From Actinomycetes bacterium (GTDB taxonomy: Bacteria; Actinomycetota; Actinomycetes; Actinomycetales; Cellulomonadaceae): a stretch of DNA of 6,997 nucleotides. Shown here one piece after another: positions 1-5,176 of this stretch; the stretch's first letter is position 1, and every line of letters starts with the position of its first letter. The DNA is taken from the NCBI GenBank assembly GCA_023390875.1, contig JAEWCA010000322.1:1-6997 (forward strand), in the 5' to 3' direction. Both the position numbers and the translations under genes were made by a program. Below the pieces are notes generated by a model. That model searched no databases, was not told where the DNA came from, and saw nothing but the letters and a program-made list of their open reading frames with translations.

Positions 1-1
1 G

Positions 2-367
2 CTCGTCCTCGTGCGGCACGGCCGGCTGGCCGGCACCGCCCGCACCGACCGTGCGACCGACCCCCGACCCGTGGTCACGACGCTCCAGAGCACCGGCGAG
101 CACGTGACCGCCCCCGTCGCCCCCTGCACCGCCGCGCACCCCGAGGAGACCGACCTCGTCCTGACGTGGCTCGAGCAGCCCGGGGTCCGGCTCGTCGAGG
201 TCGACGGCGGGTGGGCGGCACCGGTGAGGTCCGCGCAGGCGGTGCGCGACCCGGTGGCGGCCGTCGCGTCCCTCACGCACGCCGGTCCCGTGGCTCCCGT
301 CGTCGTGCCGCACCCGTGGGCCGACCACGGCGTTCCTGTCGTCGCGGCACCTCCCGGCGCGGCATGA
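2..367 (+). CDS. C-terminal end of a probable DEDD exonuclease / UvrC-like (GIY-YIG) protein, 5' truncated by the window edge
   Basis: An open frame runs in from the left edge and ends at TGA 365-367, giving 121 C-terminal residues. No catalytic domain is visible, so the call rests on the tail and on position. The segment with TWLEQPGVRLVEVDGGWAAP resembles the end of the large actinobacterial proteins that fuse a DnaQ-like DEDDh 3'-5' exonuclease to a UvrC/Cho-like nuclease region. The M. tuberculosis gene in the same place, convergent with trpD and next to ctaE-qcrCAB, is Rv2191, a protein of this type. Such proteins are thought to act in DNA repair or proofreading. The ATG at 11 is internal, because the frame is open upstream of it and the residues before it (LVLV) fit the fold. 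Without the upstream sequence the function remains inferred from a short tail plus synteny. Confidence 0.7.
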   Translation, partial: LVLVRHGRLAGTARTDRATDPRPVVTTLQSTGEHVTAPVAPCTAAHPEETDLVLTWLEQPGVRLVEVDGGWAAPVRSAQAVRDPVAAVASLTHAGPVAPVVVPHPWADHGVPVVAAPPGAA

Positions 368-368
368 T
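363..368 (+). promoter_or_regulatory. Possible -10 element for a leaderless Lrp/AsnC-like transcript
   Basis: CATGAT at 363-368 matches TATAAT at four of six positions. It ends exactly 7 nt before the A of the ATG at 375, where transcription would begin if the mRNA were leaderless. No Shine-Dalgarno sequence is visible before this ATG, which agrees with that reading. No convincing -35 box is present. The element overlaps the stop codon of the upstream gene, so readthrough from that gene is the simpler alternative. Confidence 0.3.
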
Positions 369-374
369 GCGGTC

Positions 375-656
375 ATGCTGACCGCCATCGTGCTGATCGA
401 CGCCGACGCCGCCCGCATCCCCGAGGTCGCCTCCGCGATCGCGGAGATCCGTGGGGTCAGCGAGGTGTACTCCGTGACCGGCGAGGTCGACCTCATCGCC
501 GTCGTGCGCGTGCGCGAGCACGACGCCCTCGCCGACGTCATCGCCGACAAGGTCGGCAAGATCGAGGGCGTCGTCCGCACCCAGACGTACATCGCCTTCC
601 GGACGTACTCGAAGCACGACCTGCAGCAGGCGTTCGCCCTCGGGCTGGAGGACTGA
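375..656 (+). CDS. Stand-alone Lrp/AsnC effector-binding (RAM) domain protein
   Basis: A 93-residue protein that is almost entirely one Lrp/AsnC ligand-binding (RAM, AsnC_trans_reg) domain with a beta-alpha-beta-beta-alpha-beta pattern. The first strand is TAIVLIDAD (3-11). A helix follows (about 15-27). VYSVTGEVDLIAVVRV (31-46) carries the family's typical G-x-x-D-L turn. A second helix (about 50-63) and a final strand near RTQTYIAFRTY (68-78) complete the fold. The N-terminal helix-turn-helix of full-length Lrp regulators (about 150 residues) is absent, and ATG 375 is the only good start. It probably does not bind DNA alone. Relatives of this kind assemble through the RAM domain and can bind amino acids, but the ligand here is unknown. 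It lies 7 bp after the exonuclease-like gene. Its last codon and stop fall inside the first copy of the 58-bp repeat. Confidence 0.85.
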   Translation: MLTAIVLIDADAARIPEVASAIAEIRGVSEVYSVTGEVDLIAVVRVREHDALADVIADKVGKIEGVVRTQTYIAFRTYSKHDLQQAFALGLED

Positions 657-850
657 GCCGGAGCTCGGCGGAGCCGAGCGCAGGTTCAGGCCGACCACGA
701 GCACAGAGGACTGAGCCGGAGCTCGGCGAAGCCGAGCGCAGGTTCAGGCCGACCACGAGCTCAGCGGACCGAGTCGGAGCTCGGCGGAGCCGAGCGCAGG
801 TTCAGGCCGACCACCAGCACAGCGGACCGAGCCGGAGCTCGGCGGAGCCG
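651..850. repeat. Tandem array of a 58-bp repeat, about 3.4 copies
   Basis: Copies lie at 651-708, 709-766, 767-824, and a partial copy at 825-850 that diverges at 851. Copy 1 differs from copy 2 at three positions and from copy 3 at four. Copies 2 and 3 differ at five. All start GACYGAGYCGGAGCTCGG and share the core CAGGTTCAGGCCGACCAC. The period is not a multiple of three, so the array cannot encode a repeated peptide in one frame, and the short minus-strand open frames across it are by-products. The array fills the whole gap between the convergent Lrp-like gene and trpD and begins inside the last sense codon of the former. It may act as a convergent termination region, or it may simply be an intergenic repeat family. 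Copies elsewhere in the genome cannot be judged from this window. Confidence 0.95.
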
Positions 851-853
851 GGC
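663..853. terminator. Set of four short hairpins in the repeat array; possible bidirectional terminator
   Basis: Each repeat copy contains GCTCGGC-loop-GCCGAGC, a perfect 7-bp inverted repeat with a 3-nt loop. They lie at 663-679 (loop GGA), 721-737 (loop GAA), 779-795 (loop GGA) and 837-853 (loop GGA). The last has GCCGGGC as its right arm, which still pairs as RNA through one G-U. The variation falls in the loop or keeps pairing. The hairpins sit just past the stop codons of two converging genes, where terminators are expected, and read the same on both strands. No T-run follows any of them, so classic intrinsic termination is uncertain. GC-rich actinobacterial terminators often lack the T-run. 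Confidence 0.4.
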
Positions 854-862
854 CCTCCCGCG

Positions 863-1906
863 TCAGGCGCTCGCCTTCTGCCAGCGCCTGAGGACGTCGG
901 CCGCCGCCCCGCTGTCGAGCGACCCGCGGGCGTGGTCCGCGGCGGCGCGCAGCCGGTCCGTGAGGCTTCCCCTGTCGAGCCCGGGGAGCGTGCCGTCGGC
1001 GACGATCGCGGCGGCCGCGTTGAGCACGACGGTCTCCCGCACGGCGCCGTGCTCGCCGTCGAGCACCCGCCGCGCGACGTCCGCGTTGTAGGCGGCGTCG
1101 GCTCCGCGCAGCTGCTCGAGCTGGATGGGCTCGACGCCGAGCTCGGCGGACCAGTCGACGACCTGCTCGCGCACCTCGCCGCCCCGGACCTCCCAGATCC
1201 GCGTCGGGCCGGTGGGCGCGATCTCGTCGAGGCCGTCCTCGCCGCGGAACACGAGCGCGTCCTTCCCGCGGCCGGCGAACACGCCGGCGAGCAGCGGGGC
1301 CATCCGACGGTCGGCGACGCCGATCGCGCCGGACTGCGGCTGTGCCGGGTTGGTGAGCGGGCCGAGGAAGTTGAACACGGTGCCGATGCCGAGCCCCGCG
1401 CGGGCGGCCGCGGCGTGCCGCATCGAGGGGTGGAACACCTGGGCGTAGCAGAACGTGATGCCGACGTCCTGCGCGATCGCGGCGACGCGCTCGGGCGGGT
1501 GGTCGAGCCGGATGCCGAGCTGCTCGAGGACGTCGGCGGAGCCCGACGACGAGGACGCGGCCCGGTTGCCGTGCTTGACGACGCGCAGGCCGGTGCCGGC
1601 GACGACGAGCGCCGCCATGGTCGAGATGTTCACGGTGTGCGCGCGGTCGCCGCCGGTGCCGACGATGTCGACCGTGCGGCCGGGCACGTCGATGCGGATC
1701 GCGTGCGACAGCATCGACTCGGCGAGGCCGGTGAGCTCGTCGACGGTCTCGCCCTTGGCGCGCAGCGCGACGAGGAACCCGGCGACGCGGATCGGGCTGG
1801 CCTCGCCGCCCATGATCTCGTCCATGGCCCACGCGGTCTGCTCGGCCGTGAGGTCTTCACGCGCGACGAGCGCCGTGAGCAGGTCGGACCAGGTGGCGGC
1901 GCTCAT
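863..1906 (-). CDS. trpD: Anthranilate phosphoribosyltransferase TrpD
   Basis: A 347-residue cytoplasmic enzyme that joins anthranilate to phosphoribosyl pyrophosphate (PRPP) to give phosphoribosyl-anthranilate, the second step of tryptophan synthesis. An N-terminal helical domain (about 1-70) precedes the nucleoside phosphorylase-type catalytic domain. Visible motifs are the PRPP-binding GTGGD (83-87), NIST (93-96) and KHGNRAASS (111-119), the anthranilate-side FHPSMRH (158-164), LGPLTNP (181-187), and the metal-binding DE pair at 227-228 in GLDE. All key residues look intact and the length is normal. The frame stays open far upstream, but the start is set at ATG 1906-1904 because this codon overlaps the stop of the preceding receiver gene as ATGA, and [10 protein letters not shown] is a normal TrpD N-terminus. 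It is transcribed away from ctaE. The same trpD/ctaE arrangement occurs in mycobacteria. No other trp genes and no attenuator are visible. Confidence 0.97.
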   Translation of the reverse strand: MSAATWSDLLTALVAREDLTAEQTAWAMDEIMGGEASPIRVAGFLVALRAKGETVDELTGLAESMLSHAIRIDVPGRTVDIVGTGGDRAHTVNISTMAALVVAGTGLRVVKHGNRAASSSSGSADVLEQLGIRLDHPPERVAAIAQDVGITFCYAQVFHPSMRHAAAARAGLGIGTVFNFLGPLTNPAQPQSGAIGVADRRMAPLLAGVFAGRGKDALVFRGEDGLDEIAPTGPTRIWEVRGGEVREQVVDWSAELGVEPIQLEQLRGADAAYNADVARRVLDGEHGAVRETVVLNAAAAIVADGTLPGLDRGSLTDRLRAAADHARGSLDSGAAADVLRRWQKASA

Positions 1907-2337
1907 CCGGTGACGCCCTGGCGGGCGAGGAGGTCGGCGACGGCACGCTGCAGCTCGATCGGGTCGAGCGGCCGGGACACGGCGGCGTCGGCGTTCGACC
2001 AGGACGCGAGCCAGGCGTCCTGCGGACGACCGGTGAGCACGAGGACGGGAGGGCAGCGGTAGACCTCGTCCTTGAGCTGGCGGCCGAGGCCCATGCCGCC
2101 GACCTTGTCGGCCTCGCCGTCGAGGATCAGCAGGTCGAGGCCGCCCGCCTCGGTGGTCGCGATCACGGCCGGCGCGGTGGCCACCTCGACCCACTCGATG
2201 TCGGGCTCTCCTCGCCCGAGCCGGCGGCCGACGGCGAGCCGCACCTCGGCGCGCGTGTCGACGTCGTCGCTGTAGAGCAGGATCCGCGGACCGGTGGTGC
2301 CTGCGGCGGTTGTCCGGTCGGGCTGCGCGGTGCTCAT
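1903..2337 (-). CDS. Stand-alone receiver-domain protein (response-regulator-like), first gene of a trpD operon
   Basis: A 144-residue protein with a single receiver (REC) domain and no output domain. After a disordered start rich in T and A (1-16), strand 1 RILLYSDD carries the acidic pair D24/D25. [10 protein letters not shown] places the likely phosphoacceptor at D73. VLVLTGR supplies the switch threonine T102. At VSRPLDP the usual signature lysine before proline is an arginine (R122). The acidic pocket is therefore intact, but phosphorylation chemistry may be altered. A good ribosome site, GAGGG on the minus strand (2348-2344), lies 6 nt before ATG 2337-2335. Its TGA overlaps the ATG of trpD by 4 bp, so the two are probably translated together. 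No histidine kinase is nearby. It may act through protein-protein contact, but its target is unknown. Confidence 0.75.
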   Translation of the reverse strand: MSTAQPDRTTAAGTTGPRILLYSDDVDTRAEVRLAVGRRLGRGEPDIEWVEVATAPAVIATTEAGGLDLLILDGEADKVGGMGLGRQLKDEVYRCPPVLVLTGRPQDAWLASWSNADAAVSRPLDPIELQRAVADLLARQGVTG

Positions 2338-2343
2338 GGTGGT

Positions 2344-2348
2344 CCCTC
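2344..2348 (-). promoter_or_regulatory. Ribosome binding site of the receiver-domain gene
   Basis: Read on the minus strand, GAGGG lies 6 nt before ATG 2337-2335. It supports that start over other in-frame starts. It is also a clear Shine-Dalgarno sequence, unlike the divergent ctaE start, which lacks one. Confidence 0.6.
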
Positions 2349-2644
2349 ACTCGTCGTCGACGTGCGTCCGAGGGGAATCTTGGCACGGCGCACGTCGATC
2401 GCGGCGCGCTTGGGACGGGCAGGTCGCGAGCGCCCATAGCACGACGGCGGCGCGGCCCCGACGTGGCCAGCCGCCACAGGTCGACCGTGCGAGGTCCGTG
2501 GAGGAGCCGTGAAGGCCTGGTTGCCGCGTGATGACGGGCCTGAGCAGGTACGGGACCGCACCGCCGGCCGCCAGATCCTGACGGTGTGACATTTACCGCT
2601 CGCCACGACCTGGGCCCTATGACCCATGCGGAGCACTCATCAGC

Positions 2645-2650
2645 CATAAT
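2645..2650 (+). promoter_or_regulatory. Probable -10 element of the ctaE-qcrCAB operon, leaderless start
   Basis: CATAAT at 2645-2650 matches TATAAT at five of six positions and ends 7 nt before the G of the GTG at 2657. That is the spacing expected if transcription starts on the start codon itself. There is no Shine-Dalgarno sequence before the GTG or before the in-frame ATG at 2669, consistent with a leaderless mRNA, which is common in actinobacteria. The -35 region is weak: ATGACC at 2619-2624 shares TGAC with the consensus, but its spacer is 20 nt. Confidence 0.5.
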
Positions 2651-2656
2651 GGCGAC

Positions 2657-3295
2657 GTGTCGACCGCCATGGCTGCCCCTCGCACCGCCACCCACGTGAG
2701 CGTCAACCGTCCGAACCCTGTGTCGGTCGGGACGATCGTCTGGCTGGCCAGCGAGCTCATGTTCTTCGCCGGCCTCTTCGCGATGTACTTCACGCTCCGG
2801 GCAGCGGTGCCCGAGGAGTGGGCCGTGCAGACCGCGAAGCTCAACATCGCGTTCGCGTCGGTCAACACCACCGTGCTGGTGCTGTCGTCCGTCACGTGCC
2901 AGATGGGGGTGTGGGCGGCCGAGCGGTTCCAGCCGGCGCGCACCGGCTCGCTAATCCAGGTGAACCGCTGGGGCATGAACGAGTGGATGACGCTCACGTA
3001 CCTCATGGGCGCGTTCTTCATCGGCGGCCAGATCTACGAGTACGCGGCGCTCGTCAGCGAGAACCTCACGATCTCGTCGAGCCCGTACGGCTCGGTCTTC
3101 TACCTGACGACCGGCTTCCACGGCCTCCACGTGGTCGGCGGCCTCATCGCCTTCCTGTTCCTGCTGGGCCGGTCGTTCACCGCCAAGCGCTTCGGTCACC
3201 ACGAGGCCACCACCGCGATCGTCACGTCGTACTACTGGCACTTCGTCGACGTCGTGTGGATCGCGCTCTTCGCGGTCATCTACCTCCTGAAGTGA
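2657..3295 (+). CDS. ctaE: Cytochrome c oxidase (aa3) subunit III
   Basis: A 212-residue membrane protein with five predicted helices at about 23-48, 63-86, 111-133, 148-171 and 191-211. It is the short bacterial form lacking the first two helices of the seven-helix mitochondrial subunit. Diagnostic stretches are [13 protein letters not shown] (29-41), whose E33 matches the conserved helix glutamate of mitochondrial COX III (E90 in bovine), FHGLHVVGG (154-162) and [14 protein letters not shown] (192-205) near the C-terminus. Subunit III binds no redox metal. It stabilises subunit I and supports proton uptake in the oxidase. GTG 2657 is chosen as the start because of its spacing to the -10 box. 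ATG 2669 would shorten the protein by four residues. It is first in the operon, 64 bp before qcrC. Other aa3 subunits are not in this window. Confidence 0.96.
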   Translation: MSTAMAAPRTATHVSVNRPNPVSVGTIVWLASELMFFAGLFAMYFTLRAAVPEEWAVQTAKLNIAFASVNTTVLVLSSVTCQMGVWAAERFQPARTGSLIQVNRWGMNEWMTLTYLMGAFFIGGQIYEYAALVSENLTISSSPYGSVFYLTTGFHGLHVVGGLIAFLFLLGRSFTAKRFGHHEATTAIVTSYYWHFVDVVWIALFAVIYLLK

Positions 3296-3298
3296 CCC

Positions 3299-3320
3299 GC
3301 GCGGGCACCGTCGCCCGCGC
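3299..3320 (+). promoter_or_regulatory. GC-rich hairpin between ctaE and qcrC
   Basis: GCGCGGGC (3299-3306) pairs perfectly with GCCCGCGC (3313-3320) around a 6-nt loop, ACCGTC. It starts 4 nt after the ctaE stop. A C-rich stretch, not a T-run, follows, so full termination is unlikely inside an operon. It could be a partial terminator, an RNA-processing signal or a 3' stabilising structure that sets different levels of ctaE and qcrCAB. Confidence 0.5.
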
Positions 3321-3347
3321 ACCTGCCCCCACCCCCCACAGCGAGAC

Positions 3348-3351
3348 GAGG
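3348..3351 (+). promoter_or_regulatory. Ribosome binding site of qcrC
   Basis: GAGG at 3348-3351 (in ACGAGGAT) lies 8 nt before GTG 3360-3362. It fixes this GTG as the qcrC start and gives a protein beginning with a normal short basic N-terminus ahead of the membrane anchor. Confidence 0.7.
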
Positions 3352-3359
3352 ATCGATCC

Positions 3360-4145
3360 GTGAAGGCACTCGCAGCCCGCAGGCACGACCGGCGTGCGCC
3401 GGTCGTGCTGCTCCTGCTGGCGCTGCTGCTCACCGGTGGCCTGTACGCGGTGCTCGCACCCGCGTCGGCCGATGCGGCGCCCAAGACGGCGAGCACCGAC
3501 GACATCGCGGCCGGCGAGAAGCTGTTCCAGGCCAACTGCGCGACGTGCCACGGGCCGTCCGCGGCCGGCACCGCGAGCGGCCCGTCGCTCATCGGTGTGG
3601 GCGCCGCCGCCGTCGACTTCCAGGTCGGCACCGGCCGCATGCCGGCCCAGATGAGCGGCCCGCAGATCGAGGCCAAGCCCGTCCAGTTCGACGACGAGCA
3701 GATCAGCCAGCTCGCCGCCTACGTCGCCTCGCTCGGCGTCGGCCCCGCGATCCCGACGGACGAGCAGGTCGACCCGGCCCTCGGTGACCCGGCGAACGGC
3801 ATGGCCCTGTTCCGCACCAACTGCGCCATGTGCCACAACGCCGTCGGCGCCGGTGGTGCGCTGTCGCAGGGCAAGTTCGCGCCCAAGCTGTGGGAGACGT
3901 CGCCCCGGCACCTGTACGAGGCGATGCTGACCGGCCCGCAGTCGATGCCCGTGTTCAACGACGCGAACATCACGCCCGAGGGCAAGCGCGACATCATCGC
4001 GTTCATCGACCAGCAGGGCGACACGGCTCCCGGGGGCATGACCCTCGGTGCCCTCGGACCCGTCAGTGAAGGCCTGTGGGCGTGGGTGGTCGGCATCGGC
4101 CTGCTCATCGGCGCAGCAGTGTGGATCGGAGCGAAGTCCTCGTGA
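3360..4145 (+). CDS. qcrC: Diheme cytochrome c subunit of the menaquinol:cytochrome c reductase (bcc complex)
   Basis: A 261-residue protein. A basic start (MKALAARRHDRR) leads into a hydrophobic signal or anchor helix (about 14-33). Two cytochrome c domains follow. The first has CATCH at 60-64 and a likely axial methionine M94 in GRMP. The second has CAMCH at 155-159 and M196 in SMPVF. A C-terminal helix (about 239-258) anchors the protein, so both hemes face the outside of the membrane. In actinobacteria this fused diheme cytochrome replaces cytochrome c1 and a mobile cytochrome c. It takes electrons from the Rieske protein and hands them directly to aa3 oxidase, fitting its place between ctaE and qcrA. 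The length is typical. Its TGA overlaps the qcrA start (GTGA). Confidence 0.97.
   Translation: MKALAARRHDRRAPVVLLLLALLLTGGLYAVLAPASADAAPKTASTDDIAAGEKLFQANCATCHGPSAAGTASGPSLIGVGAAAVDFQVGTGRMPAQMSGPQIEAKPVQFDDEQISQLAAYVASLGVGPAIPTDEQVDPALGDPANGMALFRTNCAMCHNAVGAGGALSQGKFAPKLWETSPRHLYEAMLTGPQSMPVFNDANITPEGKRDIIAFIDQQGDTAPGGMTLGALGPVSEGLWAWVVGIGLLIGAAVWIGAKSS
4128..4131 (+). promoter_or_regulatory. Ribosome binding site of qcrA inside the end of qcrC
   Basis: GGAG (extended GGAGCGAAG) at 4128-4131 lies 10 nt before GTG 4142. It decides the qcrA start over upstream in-frame GTG codons that would add about 22 unlikely residues and a longer overlap with qcrC. Confidence 0.6.
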
Positions 4146-5176
4146 GCAACCACGACAACGGCCACGAGGCCACCACCGACGTCGCACTGCGCGACACGGC
4201 CGGTCCCGACCGGTTCGAGAACCCGGGCCACCCGGAGCACCACCCGCGCCTGGGCGACAACGACCCGAAGGCGAACAAGAAGGCCGAGCGTCAGGTCGTC
4301 TTCCTGTTCACCATCTCGATCCTCGGCACGCTCGCGTTCATCGTGGCGTACTTCGCGTTCCCCCCGGGCGAGACCCCGGAGACGATGCGGCGCTCCAACA
4401 TCACGCTGGGCCTGAGCATGGCGTTCGCGCTGCTCGGCATCGGCACGGCGGCCGTCCACTGGGCGAAGTCGCTGATGAACGACCACGAGAAGTCCGAGGA
4501 CCGCCACGCCCAGCGCAGCGACGACGCGACGCGCGAGACCGCGGTCGCCGTCCTGAAGGAAGGTGCGCAGGACTCGGCCATCGGTCGCCGCGGCGTCCTC
4601 AAGGTCTCGATGATCGGCGCGCTCGCCCTCTTCCCGCTCTCGATCGTGCTGCCCCTCATCGGCAACATCGGCGAGGACTGGGACGTCTCGAAGTTCAAGC
4701 GCACGATGTGGCGCAAGGGCCTCAAGCTGACGACCGACCCCGACGGCCGCCCCATCAAGGCGTCCGACGTGACGATCGGCTCCGTCTTCCACGTGATCCC
4801 CGAAGGCCTGCACGAGGAGCCCCACCCGCTCGACGAGAAGGCAAAGTCGGTCGTCCTGCTCGTGCGGCTCGCGCCGGAGGACCTCAAGGAGGCCCCGAAC
4901 CGCAAGGGCTGGTCCTACAACGGGATCGTCGCGTACTCGAAGATCTGCACCCACGTGGGTTGTCCGGTCGCGCTGTACGAGCAGCAGACCCACCACCTCC
5001 TCTGCCCGTGCCACCAGTCGACGTTCGACGTGGCGGACGGCGCGAAGGTCGTGTTCGGACCGGCGAAGCGGCCCCTCCCGCAGCTGCCGATCACCGTTGA
5101 CGACGAGGGCTACCTGGTCGCGCAGAGCGACTTCCACGAGCCCGTCGGCCCGAGCTTCTGGGAGCGTCTCAAGTGA
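4142..5176 (+). CDS. qcrA: Rieske [2Fe-2S] iron-sulfur subunit of the menaquinol:cytochrome c reductase
   Basis: A 344-residue protein of the long actinobacterial Rieske type, with three membrane helices (about 52-72, 86-107, 152-175) where mitochondrial Rieske proteins have one. The hydrophilic N-terminus (1-48) should be cytoplasmic. A twin-arginine motif, RRGVLK (149-154), directly precedes helix 3. In related actinobacterial proteins the Tat pathway moves the folded cluster domain across the membrane after Sec inserts helices 1 and 2. The cluster ligands are in CTHVGC (C269, H271) and CPCHQS (C288, H291). C274 and C290 are the expected disulfide pair, and GPAKRPLPQLP (307-317) is the usual proline loop. 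It receives one electron from menaquinol at the Qo site and passes it to QcrC. GTG 4142 is chosen for the GGAG upstream and the 4-bp overlap with qcrC. It overlaps qcrB likewise. Confidence 0.97.
   Translation: MSNHDNGHEATTDVALRDTAGPDRFENPGHPEHHPRLGDNDPKANKKAERQVVFLFTISILGTLAFIVAYFAFPPGETPETMRRSNITLGLSMAFALLGIGTAAVHWAKSLMNDHEKSEDRHAQRSDDATRETAVAVLKEGAQDSAIGRRGVLKVSMIGALALFPLSIVLPLIGNIGEDWDVSKFKRTMWRKGLKLTTDPDGRPIKASDVTIGSVFHVIPEGLHEEPHPLDEKAKSVVLLVRLAPEDLKEAPNRKGWSYNGIVAYSKICTHVGCPVALYEQQTHHLLCPCHQSTFDVADGAKVVFGPAKRPLPQLPITVDDEGYLVAQSDFHEPVGPSFWERLK
5160..5164 (+). promoter_or_regulatory. Ribosome binding site of qcrB inside the end of qcrA
   Basis: GGGAG at 5160-5164 lies 8 nt before GTG 5173. 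The junction GGAGCG...GTGA repeats the arrangement seen between qcrC and qcrA and supports coupled translation of the three subunits. Confidence 0.65.

Larger units (their letters stand above)
2338..2656. other. 319-bp divergent intergenic region between the receiver-trpD operon and the ctaE-qcr operon
   Basis: This region should hold the promoters for both operons. The open frames crossing it do not resemble proteins I know and overlap each other in several frames, so I call no gene. Base composition becomes less GC-rich close to ctaE (about 2580-2650), as expected of a promoter. Seen there are TGTGACA at 2585-2591, a GGGCCC palindrome at 2612-2617 and a -10-like box at 2645-2650. A weak inverted repeat, GTGGC (2463-2467) with GCCAC (2473-2477), lies mid-region. 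I found no convincing minus-strand promoter for the receiver gene and no full CRP-type palindrome around TGTGA. Confidence 0.6.

Noticed and set aside
273..756. Minus-strand open frames of 143 and 72 codons whose ends share NLRSA-PSSGSV
   Set aside because: The shared peptide comes only from the 58-bp repeats. The period shifts frame from copy to copy, so no conserved protein is encoded.
651..850. CRISPR array
   Set aside because: Copies are directly adjacent with no variable spacers, and no cas genes are near.
744..1832. A 362-codon minus-strand open frame over trpD and the repeats
   Set aside because: Arginine-rich low-complexity product typical of an off-frame reading of GC-rich coding sequence; trpD in another frame of the same strand is clearly the real gene.
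932..2062. A 376-codon plus-strand open frame antisense to trpD
   Set aside because: It lies opposite a well-conserved gene and its product resembles no family; a by-product of high GC.
2347..2592. Small proteins in the trpD-ctaE intergenic region (81- and 72-codon frames)
   Set aside because: No ribosome site, no recognisable domain and several overlapping frames on both strands; better explained as promoter DNA.
2585..2600. CRP/FNR-type operator starting at TGTGA
   Set aside because: The matching right half TCACA is absent at the proper spacing (CCGCT is there instead), so only one half-site exists.
1907..2695. The trpD frame is open for about 263 codons upstream, allowing a 610-residue protein
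   Set aside because: The extension overlaps the receiver gene in another frame, has no TrpD-like sequence, and the ATGA overlap plus the normal TrpD N-terminus mark ATG 1906 as the start. It is a GC-driven open frame.
3719..5137. A 472-codon minus-strand open frame antisense to qcrC and qcrA
   Set aside because: Both plus-strand genes have intact diagnostic motifs; the antisense product is V/R/D-rich low-complexity sequence.
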